From Arcuatula senhousia (taxonomy: Eukaryota > Mollusca > Bivalvia > Mytilida > Mytilidae), in contig OZ020306.1 in the NCBI GenBank assembly GCA_963971305.1, positions 4,704,842 through 4,768,841 of the forward strand: a DNA stretch of 64,000 nucleotides. Direction: 5' to 3'. Of the stretch, positions 50,600 through 60,800 are shown piece after piece. Under the pieces are notes generated by a model that made no database searches, had not been told where the DNA came from, and saw nothing but the letters and a program-made list of their open reading frames with translations. Numbering within the stretch: position 1 is the first letter of the stretch; each line of letters starts with the position of its first letter. The position numbers were made by a program, and so were the translations under genes.

Positions 50600-53590
50600 C
50601 TGCATTTTATTTATTTTTCATTTATATGTTGTACTGTTAAAACAATCATCCTAAACAGAACGATAGTTGTATGTGTGAGTGTATGAGAGCGGGATTTATT
50701 AGGCTTTTTATTTCTACTTTCATCTACATCTACAGGATACTCCTTGAACATCAATGTGGTGATGAAAACTAAGGAGGCGCATGCCGGAAATTTGTAATTT
50801 TAAAAATAATAAAGCGAAGCAAATTAGAGGGGGAAACACTGAACATATATACAAATAAGTGATGCTTTTATTTTTTTCTTTAATTTTAATTTATTTTTAT
50901 TTTTCATTTTCAAATAAGATAAAATCAGTTATTTATTTAGAATGTGTATAGGAATGAGGATGCACCAGACTTGAACGTATCCAAGTCTGGGCTGTAAGCA
51001 ACTGCAGAGGGGAGTGAATTCCATATTTTTATTGCTCTGGGAAAAAAGGAGTGTGCGTGGTAGTTTGTGGGAGAGAATGGTACAAGGAATTTATGGTCTC
51101 TTGTTGGTATCATATAGTTGGTGGATTGATAATGTTGACTAGTTGATGTTGGATCTTATATAGCATTGTTACTGTTGTTAAGTTTCTTCTTTGGTGTAAT
51201 GTAGGCCATTCAAGTTGTTGAAGCATGGCACTGACGCTACTTTGATATTGGTATTGGTTAAGTGTGTATCTTGCTGCTCTTCGTTGGGTCATTTCAAGTT
51301 TGTTTATTAGAGGTTTTTGCCAGGGATCCCATATGATGTTGCAGTATTCTAGTTTTGGTCTTACGTAGGTCTTGTATGCTGTTTCTTTTGTTTTGATGTT
51401 ATTTGTTTTGATGTTCCTTTCAATAAATTGTAATGATGCATTTGCTTTGTTTGAGATTGTGTTGATGTGATTATTCCAGCTCAAGTCTTTTGTGATTGTA
51501 ATTCCCAGATATTAAGCTTTGTCTGTTGTTTTGAGTATTTGGTTATGAAATTTATAATCATAAGTGATGGGTGTTCGTTTTCTTGATATTCTTATTATCT
51601 CACATTTATCTGGGTTAAAAGACATAAGCCATTCATTCTCCCACTTTTCAAGTTTATGTAGGTCTGACTGTAGAGTATGACAATCGGTTATGGAGGAGAT
51701 GTTTAGGTACACAATAGTGTCGTCAGCAAACAGGCGAACATTACTTTTCAGGTTGTCCATCTTCGCTAGCCAAGGGTTACGATCCGCTATCTCTCATCTT
51801 CACCCTTGGCAGATCTAGAAGGTTTTTGTAATCTCAACATTTTAATTATCTCCCTTGAAGCAATATCTATTCCAAGTTAAAAAAATTAGTTTCATCCAGA
51901 TAGTTGCAAAAATAGAAAATATGCCATTACATTAACAACAAACATTTATCTAAAGATAAAACAAAGGTAATTTTGGTAAGATTTGATCAAAATTGCTAAT
52001 ATTTTTTGCAAAAATAATAATTATTTATCACCGTTGTAAACCCACATGTTTGTTAACAGATTGTTTAATAATGGAAATGGAGCAATTTGATTGGATGCAG
52101 CCAACTTTCACTGCATCCAATCAGATGAGAGAATGTATGACCACAAAAATCCTTCTAGATCTGCCAAGGGTGAAGATGAGAGATAGCGGATCGTAACCCT
52201 TGGCTAGCGAAGATGCAGGTTGTCTGGCATGTCGTTTATGTAAATTAGAAACAGACATGGGCCTAAAACAGAGCCTTGTGGCACGCCTGAGAGCACTGGA
52301 CAGCTATTGGACATGTGGCCATGTACAGCAACTTTTTGTGAGCGATTGTTTAACCAAGCTTGTACCCAGTTGGAAATTTTGTTGTTAATGCCCATGCGTT
52401 TAAGTTTTAGAATGAGTCTTTGGTGGTCCACCTTATCAAAAGCCTTACTAAAATCCATTACAACTACATCAGTTTGTTTGCCATTTGCCATATCATCAAA
52501 AATTTGCTGTGTAAAAGTTAAGAGTTGTGTTTCACAGCTAACTTTGGATCTAAAACCATGCTGAAGTGGGTAAAGAAGGTGATTAGTATCTAGATGTTTC
52601 ATTATTGATGTTACTAATATGTGTTCTAATACTTTACTTAAAATACATGTCAGTGATATTGGCCTATAGTTTTCTGGTTTTGATTTTGCTCCTTTTTTAA
52701 AAACCGGTGTAACTATTGCATTTTTCCAATCTTTTGGCACTGTTCCTGAATTGATAGATGAGTTGAAAAGGTCAGTTATAATTGGCGATATTTCTTAATC
52801 AACTTCTTTCAAAAAATGTGGTGAGATCATATCTGGCCCTATGGCTTTTTTAGGGTTTAGATTTTGCAATAGTTTACATCTTCCCTCTGATGTTATTGTT
52901 ATTGGGCTCATGCTGCTGTGATGTTTGGTATTATTAAGTTGCTGTAGTTCACAAATATGTGTTAGATTTAAGGGCTTGGGAGTTATGAATGCTGAATGGA
53001 ACTGGCTGTTTAGTGCTTCTGCTTGTTCTGATGGTTGGGTCTTCGTAATGCCATTTACTTTGAGAGGTGCAACACCGATGTTTTCAGTTTTTTTGGGTTC
53101 TAATGAACGACCAGAACTTTTAACTTGGTTTACTTTCACCTGATTTGCTATCTTCTAATATGATCTTTTCTATGTAGCTCCAGTAAGATTGTCTTAGTTT
53201 TTGTTGTACGATCTTTTTAGTATGTTTGAAGTTGTTTTTACTTTTCCCATTTTTAGCTTTTCTATATAGGCGGTCTCTTTTTCTTATGAGTCTTTTTATT
53301 TCTGGTGTTAACCATGGTATGTCACATTTGGGTTTTATTGTCTTTGTTGGAACATGTCTATTTACTAACATGTTATTTGGAAATATTTCAGAGTTGTTTA
53401 TTTCTGGGTTGAGCCAAGATTCTGTGCCAACTATAATATCAGGTTTGACTTGGTTTATGACTTGATGTAGTTCGGGCACCTTAGACTTAATAGATTGACA
53501 ATTAATATTAAGAATAACTAGGCGCTGATTTGTCTTTTTTCTTAATTGTTTTGGTTTATTGTGAGGGCATTTGTTAGGTTTGGGCGATGA
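50600..53590 (-). pseudogene. CR1/L2/Jockey-like LINE with EN remnant and RT, disrupted
   Basis: Element order runs right to left. 53479-53120 has an endonuclease piece (PDIIVGTESWLNPEINNSEI) fused directly to the linker (CDIPWLTPEIKRLIRKRDRL), so the middle of the endonuclease is deleted. 53139-52795 has the pre-RT region. 52740-52204 has RT motifs (WKNAIVTPVFKKG, NYRPISLT, FSKAFDKVDHQRL, SGVPQGSVLGPCLFLIYIND). 51760-51512 has the FADDT catalytic box, and 51484-51110 the C-terminal region (YKTYVRPKLEYCNIIWDP). It is broken by frameshifts and by a 458-bp MITE between the last RT motif and the FADD box. 50600-51109 is presumably its 3' UTR. Confidence 0.85.
51758..52215. mobile_element. 458-bp Mutator-like MITE with 9-bp target duplication
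   Basis: Perfect 65-bp terminal inverted repeats (51758-51822 and the complementary right end to 52215), beginning CATCTTCGCTAGCCAAGGGT. It is flanked by the direct repeat CAGGTTGTC (51749-51757 and 52216-52224). A 9-bp duplication with long TIRs is the hallmark of Mutator-like elements. It sits inside LINE reverse-transcriptase coding sequence, and removing it with one duplication reconnects the frame between the RT block and the FADD box. There is no transposase in the ~330-bp interior. Confidence 0.88.
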
Positions 53591-54003
53591 TGCCTATAGA
53601 ATAAAAACTTCAAGGCAAATAGAAAAAAAGCTGTTACCTGCTTTAACCTTTAGCCCATTTAGCTGATCAAGCTCTATAAAGTACCCATTAGTTGAGCCTA
53701 TCAGAATGAGATAACCCTTTATAAAGTTAAAACACCTAATATTGTAAAGCTTTTGGTTTTTTGCCTTGCAGATCAAACCTGAGAATAACTATCTCAGATC
53801 AAACCTATAAAAGATAATGTAAAGTTTTTGCTTGTTGAACTTTGAAGTGTTTGGCTATATGCGCTCTACAAAAGCCTTCATAGGTTGAAGTTATTTGATT
53901 CTTTACATTTTTAACCTCAAAATATGTAAATATTTATTTTCATTCTATCAGTCACCGAAGTCAGGTGAGCGGTTCAATCAGGCCTCTGTGAGCTTCTTGT
54001 TTA
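53590..54003 (+). repeat. Right end of AGCTCACCTGG-type element
   Basis: Contains 'gcctatagaataaaaact', 'aaaaagctgttacctgcttt' and ends TCAGGTGAGCGGTTCAATCA, 'cctctgtgagcttcttgtt', like 13920-13957. Confidence 0.6.
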
Positions 54004-54249
54004 TACTGTGTGCCAGTGTATGAAAAATTCTCAGTGACCCGGCCTCGCTCAAGCAAAAAAAAAAGATACTTTATTGACCGAAAAAATAGGCCCCCCCTTT
54101 TGAGGAATTATTTACGTTATTATCTTTTATTTGATGAATTTAACATGTAACATGCTCCCTAAACATTTAAATCTCGCTAAATAAGCTGACTTCAAGAGAT
54201 TATCAAAGCACAACTTCATGTTCAATTTCTTTTAACTCACCACACGGTT

Positions 54250-55425
54250 TGAAACTGGAATTACATAAGGATGATTCCTTTAACAGGCTTCGGTAGAAGC
54301 CTCTACTAAAGGCTCAAATTCTTCTTCGACCGATGTTGAATTTGGTCCGTGACTTCCATACATCGTATCTATCTCTGCTCTATAGTTGTAAAAAAGTTCT
54401 TCGTTTTCCCAGTGTCTATCAAGTCGGTATTTGAAGCTGTTAATTGATGGTGCATTCACAACGTTATAGGGTAATTTGTTCCAGATTTTCGAAGCTCTAA
54501 TGGAAAAGAAATTTCTTCTGCTCTCAAGTGTTGGTCTTTGCTGGATAATTTTCAGATTGTTGGTCTTTGTACTATATCTGATGTTGGTGTCTTTAATTAG
54601 TTTTATGCCATTTGTAGCCATTGGATAGTAAATTTCGTGTGTTATCTTATATAGTTCAATCATATCCCCTCTTACCCTTCTGTAGCTTAATGTTGGTACA
54701 TGTAGTTTCAATTTCCTTAGTCTTTCTGGGTAAGAGAGGTTACTGGCAAGGCCCGGGATTTGTTTGGTGGCTCTTTTCTGGACTTGCTCAATCTTGTCTA
54801 ACATCTTTTTTTGGTATGGTCCCCATATCGTGCTAGCATAGTCAAGTTGTGATCTTACCATGGCTTTGTAAAGTGGTAGGAAGGTCTCCGCTGTCAAGTT
54901 TCTAAATGATCGTCTGATGATTGCAAAAATGGAGTTTGCCTTGTTGACCTTTTCGCTTATGTGTTTCTCAAATCTAGGTTGGTTGTCTACAGTGTCTCCA
55001 ATGTCTTTTTCCTCCTCTGTTTTTCCAATGTTCTTTCCCATGAGTTTATAAGTGGTCTCTTGCTGGTTCTTGTCTCTTGTTATTGTCATGTGCTTGCATT
55101 TATCTGGGTGGAATCTCAAAAGCCAGGTATTACTCCATTCTTCAAGTTTGTTCAAATCGTGTTGCAGAATATCCCTATTGGAGCTTTGTTTTATTCTGTA
55201 TATTTTTGTATCATCTGCGAACAAGTAAGCTGGTGACTCAACTGTCCCAGGGAGATCATTTATGTATATAACAAAACGAAGTGGGCCAAGAACAGATCCT
55301 TGAGGTATTCCTGACGACACTTGTTTCCATTCCGATTCTTGCCCATTCAAAATCACTTTTTGTTTTCGGTTCTTTAGGAAACTTTTTAATTATCCACTCT
55401 GTTATTTCGTGGTTGATAAATTGTT
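54250..55425 (-). pseudogene. LINE reverse transcriptase, C-terminal half with long intact frame
   Basis: A 358-codon open frame (55356-54280) has SSGIPQGSVLGPLRFVIYIN, the FADDT box (YLFADDTKIYR), the HPDKCKHM block, SQLDYASTIWGPYQKK and a C-terminal SRRNFFSIRASKIWNKLPYN. A frameshift near 55350 connects to EITEW further upstream, where the element is cut off near 55421. RT motifs 1-3 and the endonuclease are missing. It is a different family from the element at 50.6-53.6 kb, and the long open frame suggests a younger insertion. Confidence 0.82.
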
Positions 55426-56776
55426 CCTTGTATAGCTTAGGTAAAGTCGAGGCAAAGAAATCAAACAGACATATAGAATTTGGCAGTATTATTAAACGAA
55501 AGTCAATATACAAATTACAAAAATAAATATAAATCACATCAATATCATAAATTACCAATAAATTATAATAAAACAACAATATTTTTGGCACAAAAGTCTG
55601 CTCATAATACATTAACACAAAAATAGAAAAAGGGTGGGAGAGGCGGGTTATAAAAAAAAATCACGTTTTGTCGTGCAATCGTTGCATATAAGAATGATAA
55701 AATTTACTCAGATAGGAAACTATATATCGATCTTAACAAAGAAATGAAATAAACCAATGAAATGAACAAATTAATCAGTCACGCTAAGAAGATGAACTCT
55801 AGAAATAAATGAACCGAAGATAATTAATGTGAAAAAATTCTAACCCGCTCCTCAATTCACAATTAAATATTTTTACATTACAAAAATATATAAATTGTTC
55901 CTTGTATAGCTTAGGTAAAGTCGAGGCAAAGAAATCAAACAGACACATAGAATTTGGCAGTATTATTAAACGAAAGTCAATATACAAATTACAAAAATAA
56001 ATATAAATCACATCAATATCATAAATTACCAATAAATTATAATAAAACAACAATATTTTTGGCACAAAAGTCCGCCAAACCAAAGGCCGCCAAAAATACC
56101 AAATATATAAAACCTTTCTACTTATTGCTTTCTCTTTCTCTTGAAAATAAAATAGTCCTAGAGCACAACACTTCAAAACGCATAAAGGTAATGAAGTAAG
56201 TGCAATCCACTCAAAGCACTTAAAGGCTAAAAATGGACTAAAAGGGAAAAAGCACCATATTCTGGGTAACTTCTTCCTGAAAAGAGAAAAAGAAAACAAG
56301 ATTAGAAAAGTAAAATTTTATAACTGAATATACAAAAACACAAAATACATCCAATCTACTATTAAAACATTAAAGTTGAACATGTCTAATAATATTAATA
56401 AACTTGAGTCTTAGCCTTGCTGTACCCGCATTATTTAAATGCAAACCATCATTTGGGGCAAATAAAGATGCATCCGGTCTATTTTCATGTAAAAAAAACT
56501 TCTATAAAGATTAGAAAATAAAACTTTTCGTCTAGCAAAAAAAAATCACGTTTTGTCGTGCAATCGTTGCACATAAGAATGATAAAATTTACTCAGATAG
56601 GAAACTATATATCGATCTTAACAAAGAAATGAAATAAACCAATGAAATGAACAAATTAATCAGTCACGCTAAGAAGATGAACTCTAGAAATAAATTAACC
56701 GAAGATAATTAATGTGAAAAAATTCTAACCCGCTTCTCAATTCACAATTAAATATTTTTACATTACAAAAATATAC
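55421..56776. repeat. Complex repeat with two pairs of direct duplications
   Basis: Block A (55421-55605 and 55892-56075) and block B (55652-55890 and 56538-56775) are each present twice with few differences, in the order A1-B1-A2-spacer-B2. Each B copy begins with an A-run followed by TCACGTTTTGTCGTGCAATC. Overlapping ORFs in the A blocks are incidental. The arrangement looks like rearranged LTR-like or tail sequence of an element; the class is undetermined. Confidence 0.55.
56370..56486 (-). pseudogene. C-terminal tail of a SGNH/GDSL hydrolase-like domain
   Basis: The minus strand reads RPDASLFAPNDGLHLNNAGT, then ARLRLKFINIIRHVQL and a stop at 56370-56372. The DGLHLNxxGxxRL pattern is the catalytic Asp-His end of SGNH hydrolases, a domain found in some retroelement ORF1 proteins as well as in host enzymes. 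No upstream part is visible, and it sits inside the duplicated-block repeat, so it is probably an element remnant. Confidence 0.4.
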
Positions 56777-56989
56777 TACGAATACGAAAACCGTTAATTC
56801 TAAACTTTCCAGTTTCCCGATTATTGACCATCATTCTCGGCATTCTCGAATAAGGATTATTTTTATGTTATTTTAGAAAGAAAATATTGATTTTATCATT
56901 CTCCAGGTTGTCATTCCAGATTTTGAGGAGAAATAAAAATATTTTTTTATAATGTAAACATATACACGTGTAAATTTCCCGCAATATGA

Positions 56990-57124
56990 CGACACTGCTT
57001 TCGTAGCAACTCGTGAACGGAAGAAGTTTGTGATTGGATATCACAACGTTGGTATTTGTGCGCGGAGACGGTTATGGTGGACATTCCAGAAAATTGATGA
57101 AAACAAAGAAATTTTAGCTAATTA
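56990..57124 (+). promoter_or_regulatory. BTG 5' UTR exon 1 (start unknown) and likely promoter side
   Basis: The donor GTGAGT at 57125 and the acceptor TTCTTTCAG at 57390-57398 define a first non-coding exon ending at 57124. Its start cannot be fixed; the sequence around 56990-57070 is less AT-rich than its surroundings. A seven-codon upstream ORF lies at 57074-57097. Confidence 0.45.
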
Positions 57125-57497
57125 GGTGAGTTTGGTGTCCTTCTTCTTTTGAAATACATAATTCTATATCAAAATAGTGTCATGAATTGTTAAAATTATA
57201 ATCTTGAAGTCGTGTAACTGCGTATTTCGAAAACTGATTCATCGTCTGATATCATCATAAAAATTTTCCGCTGTGGGCTAGAATTCAATGACAAATTAAA
57301 GAACGGGAAAATGAATCTTATTTTTAAAGTTTTTTCTTTGTTTTGGCTATTTGAAAGCTATCGGAAATAACAAGTACAATTGTAAACATTTCTTTCAGAT
57401 CGTAAACAAAGACACAATAACAAACCCAAACCGAGGCTAGGAAATTAGACAGGATCCAACAGATTCTGTCCCAAGTGATTTATTTTATCACAACTTG

Positions 57498-57608
57498 ATG
57501 AAGTTTTATCTAAGTGACAGCTCAAAAGACACTAACAATGAGAGAAGAAATAGCAGCAGCAGTTGTTTTCCTGACGAGGGTTGTTCGTCAATGTGGCAGT
57601 ATTGCCAA
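57498..57608 (+). promoter_or_regulatory. Upstream ORF overlapping the BTG start codon
   Basis: An ATG at 57498, in a different frame from the main ORF, opens a reading frame of about 36 codons that runs through the BTG ATG (57538) and stops near 57608. Together with the short uORF in the first exon this would be expected to limit initiation at the BTG start. Whether it is used cannot be told from sequence. Confidence 0.4.
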
Positions 57609-57848
57609 TGACAAAATGGAATCATTTTCTGACAGTTTATCAGCTGCTTTAGTTGAGAGATATAAGAACCACTGGTATAATGATCATCCCGCCAAAGGAC
57701 AGGCATACAGATGTATTAGGATTAGTCCTGAAGAACCAGTTGATCCAGTAATCGAGAGAGCTTTGAGCAAAAGTAATCTGGGATACAGAGATCTGATGCT
57801 ATATTGTGAACTGACATTATGGGTTGATCCTAGTGATGTTTGTTTCAG
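57538..57848 (+). CDS. BTG3: BTG first coding exon
   Basis: 311 nt, 103 codons plus two bases, ending in DVCF plus AG of an arginine codon. The donor is GTACAC at 57849. The open frame beyond it to 57888 is intronic. Confidence 0.92.
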
Positions 57849-60800
57849 GTACACCTGTAGATTTGAAATAAACCTTTTAAGGTTTTAACAATTTAGATTA
57901 TGATAATTTATGTCGATGACACTACATGCATATTTTAACATTTATATGTTCTATACATGTAACAATGTTTTTATGCCCCCGGGACTACATATCGGGTGGG
58001 GGGCATTAAGTTTTACTGATGTCAGTATGTATGTCCGTCCGTATGAATTTCCATCAAGCTTTTCTCACAAACGGTACATGAGAATGATTTGAAACTCAGT
58101 AGGATGGTTCAGTATGACAAACTGTTCATCAAGAGCGACTTTAAGACCTGTCAGACTTAAGCTTCTACTTCCTCTTTGGGGCTGGAACGAGATGAAAAAA
58201 TTACATGAAAAATAACCGTCAAGCTTTTCTCAGAAACTGTACGTGAGAATGATTTGAAATTTGGTAAGATGGTTCAGTATGACAAACTGTATGTCCTAAG
58301 CTACTTTCAGACCTGTTCACTGTTGGACTTCTACTTTCTATTATGGTGCCAGCTGGGGCACCTGTGTCCCATAGACACATTCTTTCTTTATTTTCAATAA
58401 CTATCTTGTTTTGGAGTGATAACCCTGGAGCATTAACATTGGCTTACCAGCTAGTTATTTGAAACTATGGTTTCATCATATAGACCTTTACAAATTTATA
58501 ACTACCTTGTCATGCTTGTAGACAAATAATATTTTCTTTATCATATTTTATTTATAAAAGAGTTATATTGCATTTTGTAGATTTGGTGAATCATTTGGAG
58601 CAATCTGCACACTGGCAACATCAAAGGATGGAAATATGGAAAATAAAGCACACACTGTTGACATTGATGAATATCTGCAGAAAGAAAAAGATAGATACAA
58701 CAATCAGGTAATGTTCACATAACAATAATACATGTACAATCAAGGCATGGAAAGACATTATTTCAGTTTATTGTGATAATTTGTAATACATGTATGTACT
58801 TAAGTAAGTTCTCTTATTTATACATGTTATATCTTGAAACAAGCCAAAATAAACCAGCACCAAACTGTTTCTTAAATATCTCAATTTTTATGAAAAGAAA
58901 AAGGACAACAACATCAACTGGATTTGCAAGTCTATGTCTTTATTTCTGTTTGACCGACTAGTTTCGGTGCCTAGGGCACCGTCATCAGGGTACAGATATT
59001 AAAAAAATAGGACCTGAAGTACAAATGTGGGTTCATAAAATATGACGTCATAATTAAGAGTCCATGACGACGTTGAAAATGAAAGTGAAAGTAAAATTTA
59101 ACTATTAATAGAAATAATGGTTTAAAATATCTCAAGGCAAAAAAAAAAAACAATAATACAAAGTTATCAAATTTGTGTAGAGTTTCTTAATACTATGGTG
59201 CCAAGTTTGTAGTATGTTTTTGGTTGGCAAGAGGTTTGTTTCAGTTTTGTTAAATTCACATGTTGGTTGAGTTTGTAAAGTCAACATTTTTTGCACTGTT
59301 CTGGTGATTTTAAGACTTTCATCAGGCATTATCAATGATGAATGGCGGGTATTCCAGTGGACACACATTCTATACCCCCGTACCACTTCCCCTGGTTTCC
59401 CTCCTGGCCAATAGAGGTACTGCTCCCAAGAGCGTCGGGGGGTATAAGAATGACGGGGATTGTCGCAATAAGGAAGTCTGTTGATTATCAATCTATTATG
59501 TTCATAATGATATGGTATTGAATGTAATTCTCCATGGGTGGTTTGGTTTTGGGTTTTTTGACTCATTAAAAAATTCTGCTTTCTTGTAAATAGTTCGAAT
59601 ACGGCTTCCAAGTCACTGTTGGTTTATGTTTTTATAATTGTATCAATTTAGCTTTACACATGTGAATAGTGGATTTTTAAATGAGTACACAATATTTCTC
59701 TGCTGGTGTATTAATGGTTATACTGGTTTCTCAAGTCCTTTTGAATCTATTGTATATGTAGGGCACTGGGTACGAAATCTTTGGGATAATCCAGGTTTCC
59801 TTTTGAAGTTAAAGAGCTAAGTTGATCTGTGGGTTCCTTCCAATAAGTTGTGGGTTCAAGTAAGTTTATCAGTGTGTTGATACTCCGTGCAGTTGGCTGT
59901 GGGTTCAGCGCGGGTTCGTGCAACGGCGGTTTCCTTAGAGGAATGCAGGGGTTCACAAAGAATAATAAATTAAACGGAAAAGTGAACCAACGCCGGTTTC
60001 TTTGGGTTCATCAGAAATCCAGATGAGGATACCTCTTGGTATGCTGGGTTGTCTCTATCAACATTAAAATGAAAAGAAAAAGGACAACAACATCAACTGG
60101 ATTTGCAAGTCTATGTCTTTATTTCTGTTTGACCGACTAGTTTCGGTGCCTAGGGCACCGTCATCAGGGTACAGATATTAAAAAAATAGGACCTGAAGTA
60201 CAAATGTGGGTTCATAAAATATGACGTCATAATTAAGAGTCCATGACGACGTTGAAAATGAAAGTGAAAGTAAAATTTAACTATTAATAGAAATAATGGT
60301 TTAAAATATCTCAAGGCAAAAAAAAAAAAAACAATAATACAAAGTTATCAAATTTGTGTAGAGTTTCTTAATACTATGGTGCCAAGTTTGTAGTATGTTT
60401 TTGGTTGGCAAGAGGTTTGTTTCAGTTTTGTTAAATTCACATGTTGGTTGAGTTTGTAAAGTCAACATTTTTTGCACTGTTCTGGTGATTTTAAGACTTT
60501 CATCAGGCATTATCAATGATGAATGGCGGGTATTCCAGTGGACACACATTCTATACCCCCGTACCACTTCCCCTGGTTTCCCTCCTGGCCAATAGAGGTA
60601 CTGCTCCCAAGAGCGTCGGGGGTATAAGAATGACGGGGATTGTCGCAATAAGGAAGTCTGTTGATTATCAATCTATTATGTTCATAATGATATGGTATTG
60701 AATGTAATTCTCCATGGGTGGTTTGGTTTTGGGTTTTTTGACTCATTAAAAAATTCTGCTTTCTTGTAAATAGTTCGAATACGGCTTCCAAGTCACTGTT

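Noticed and set aside
57514..57537. Extending BTG upstream to a GTG codon
   Set aside because: The family start MxxEIAA fits the ATG at 57538; the upstream eight residues have no family counterpart.
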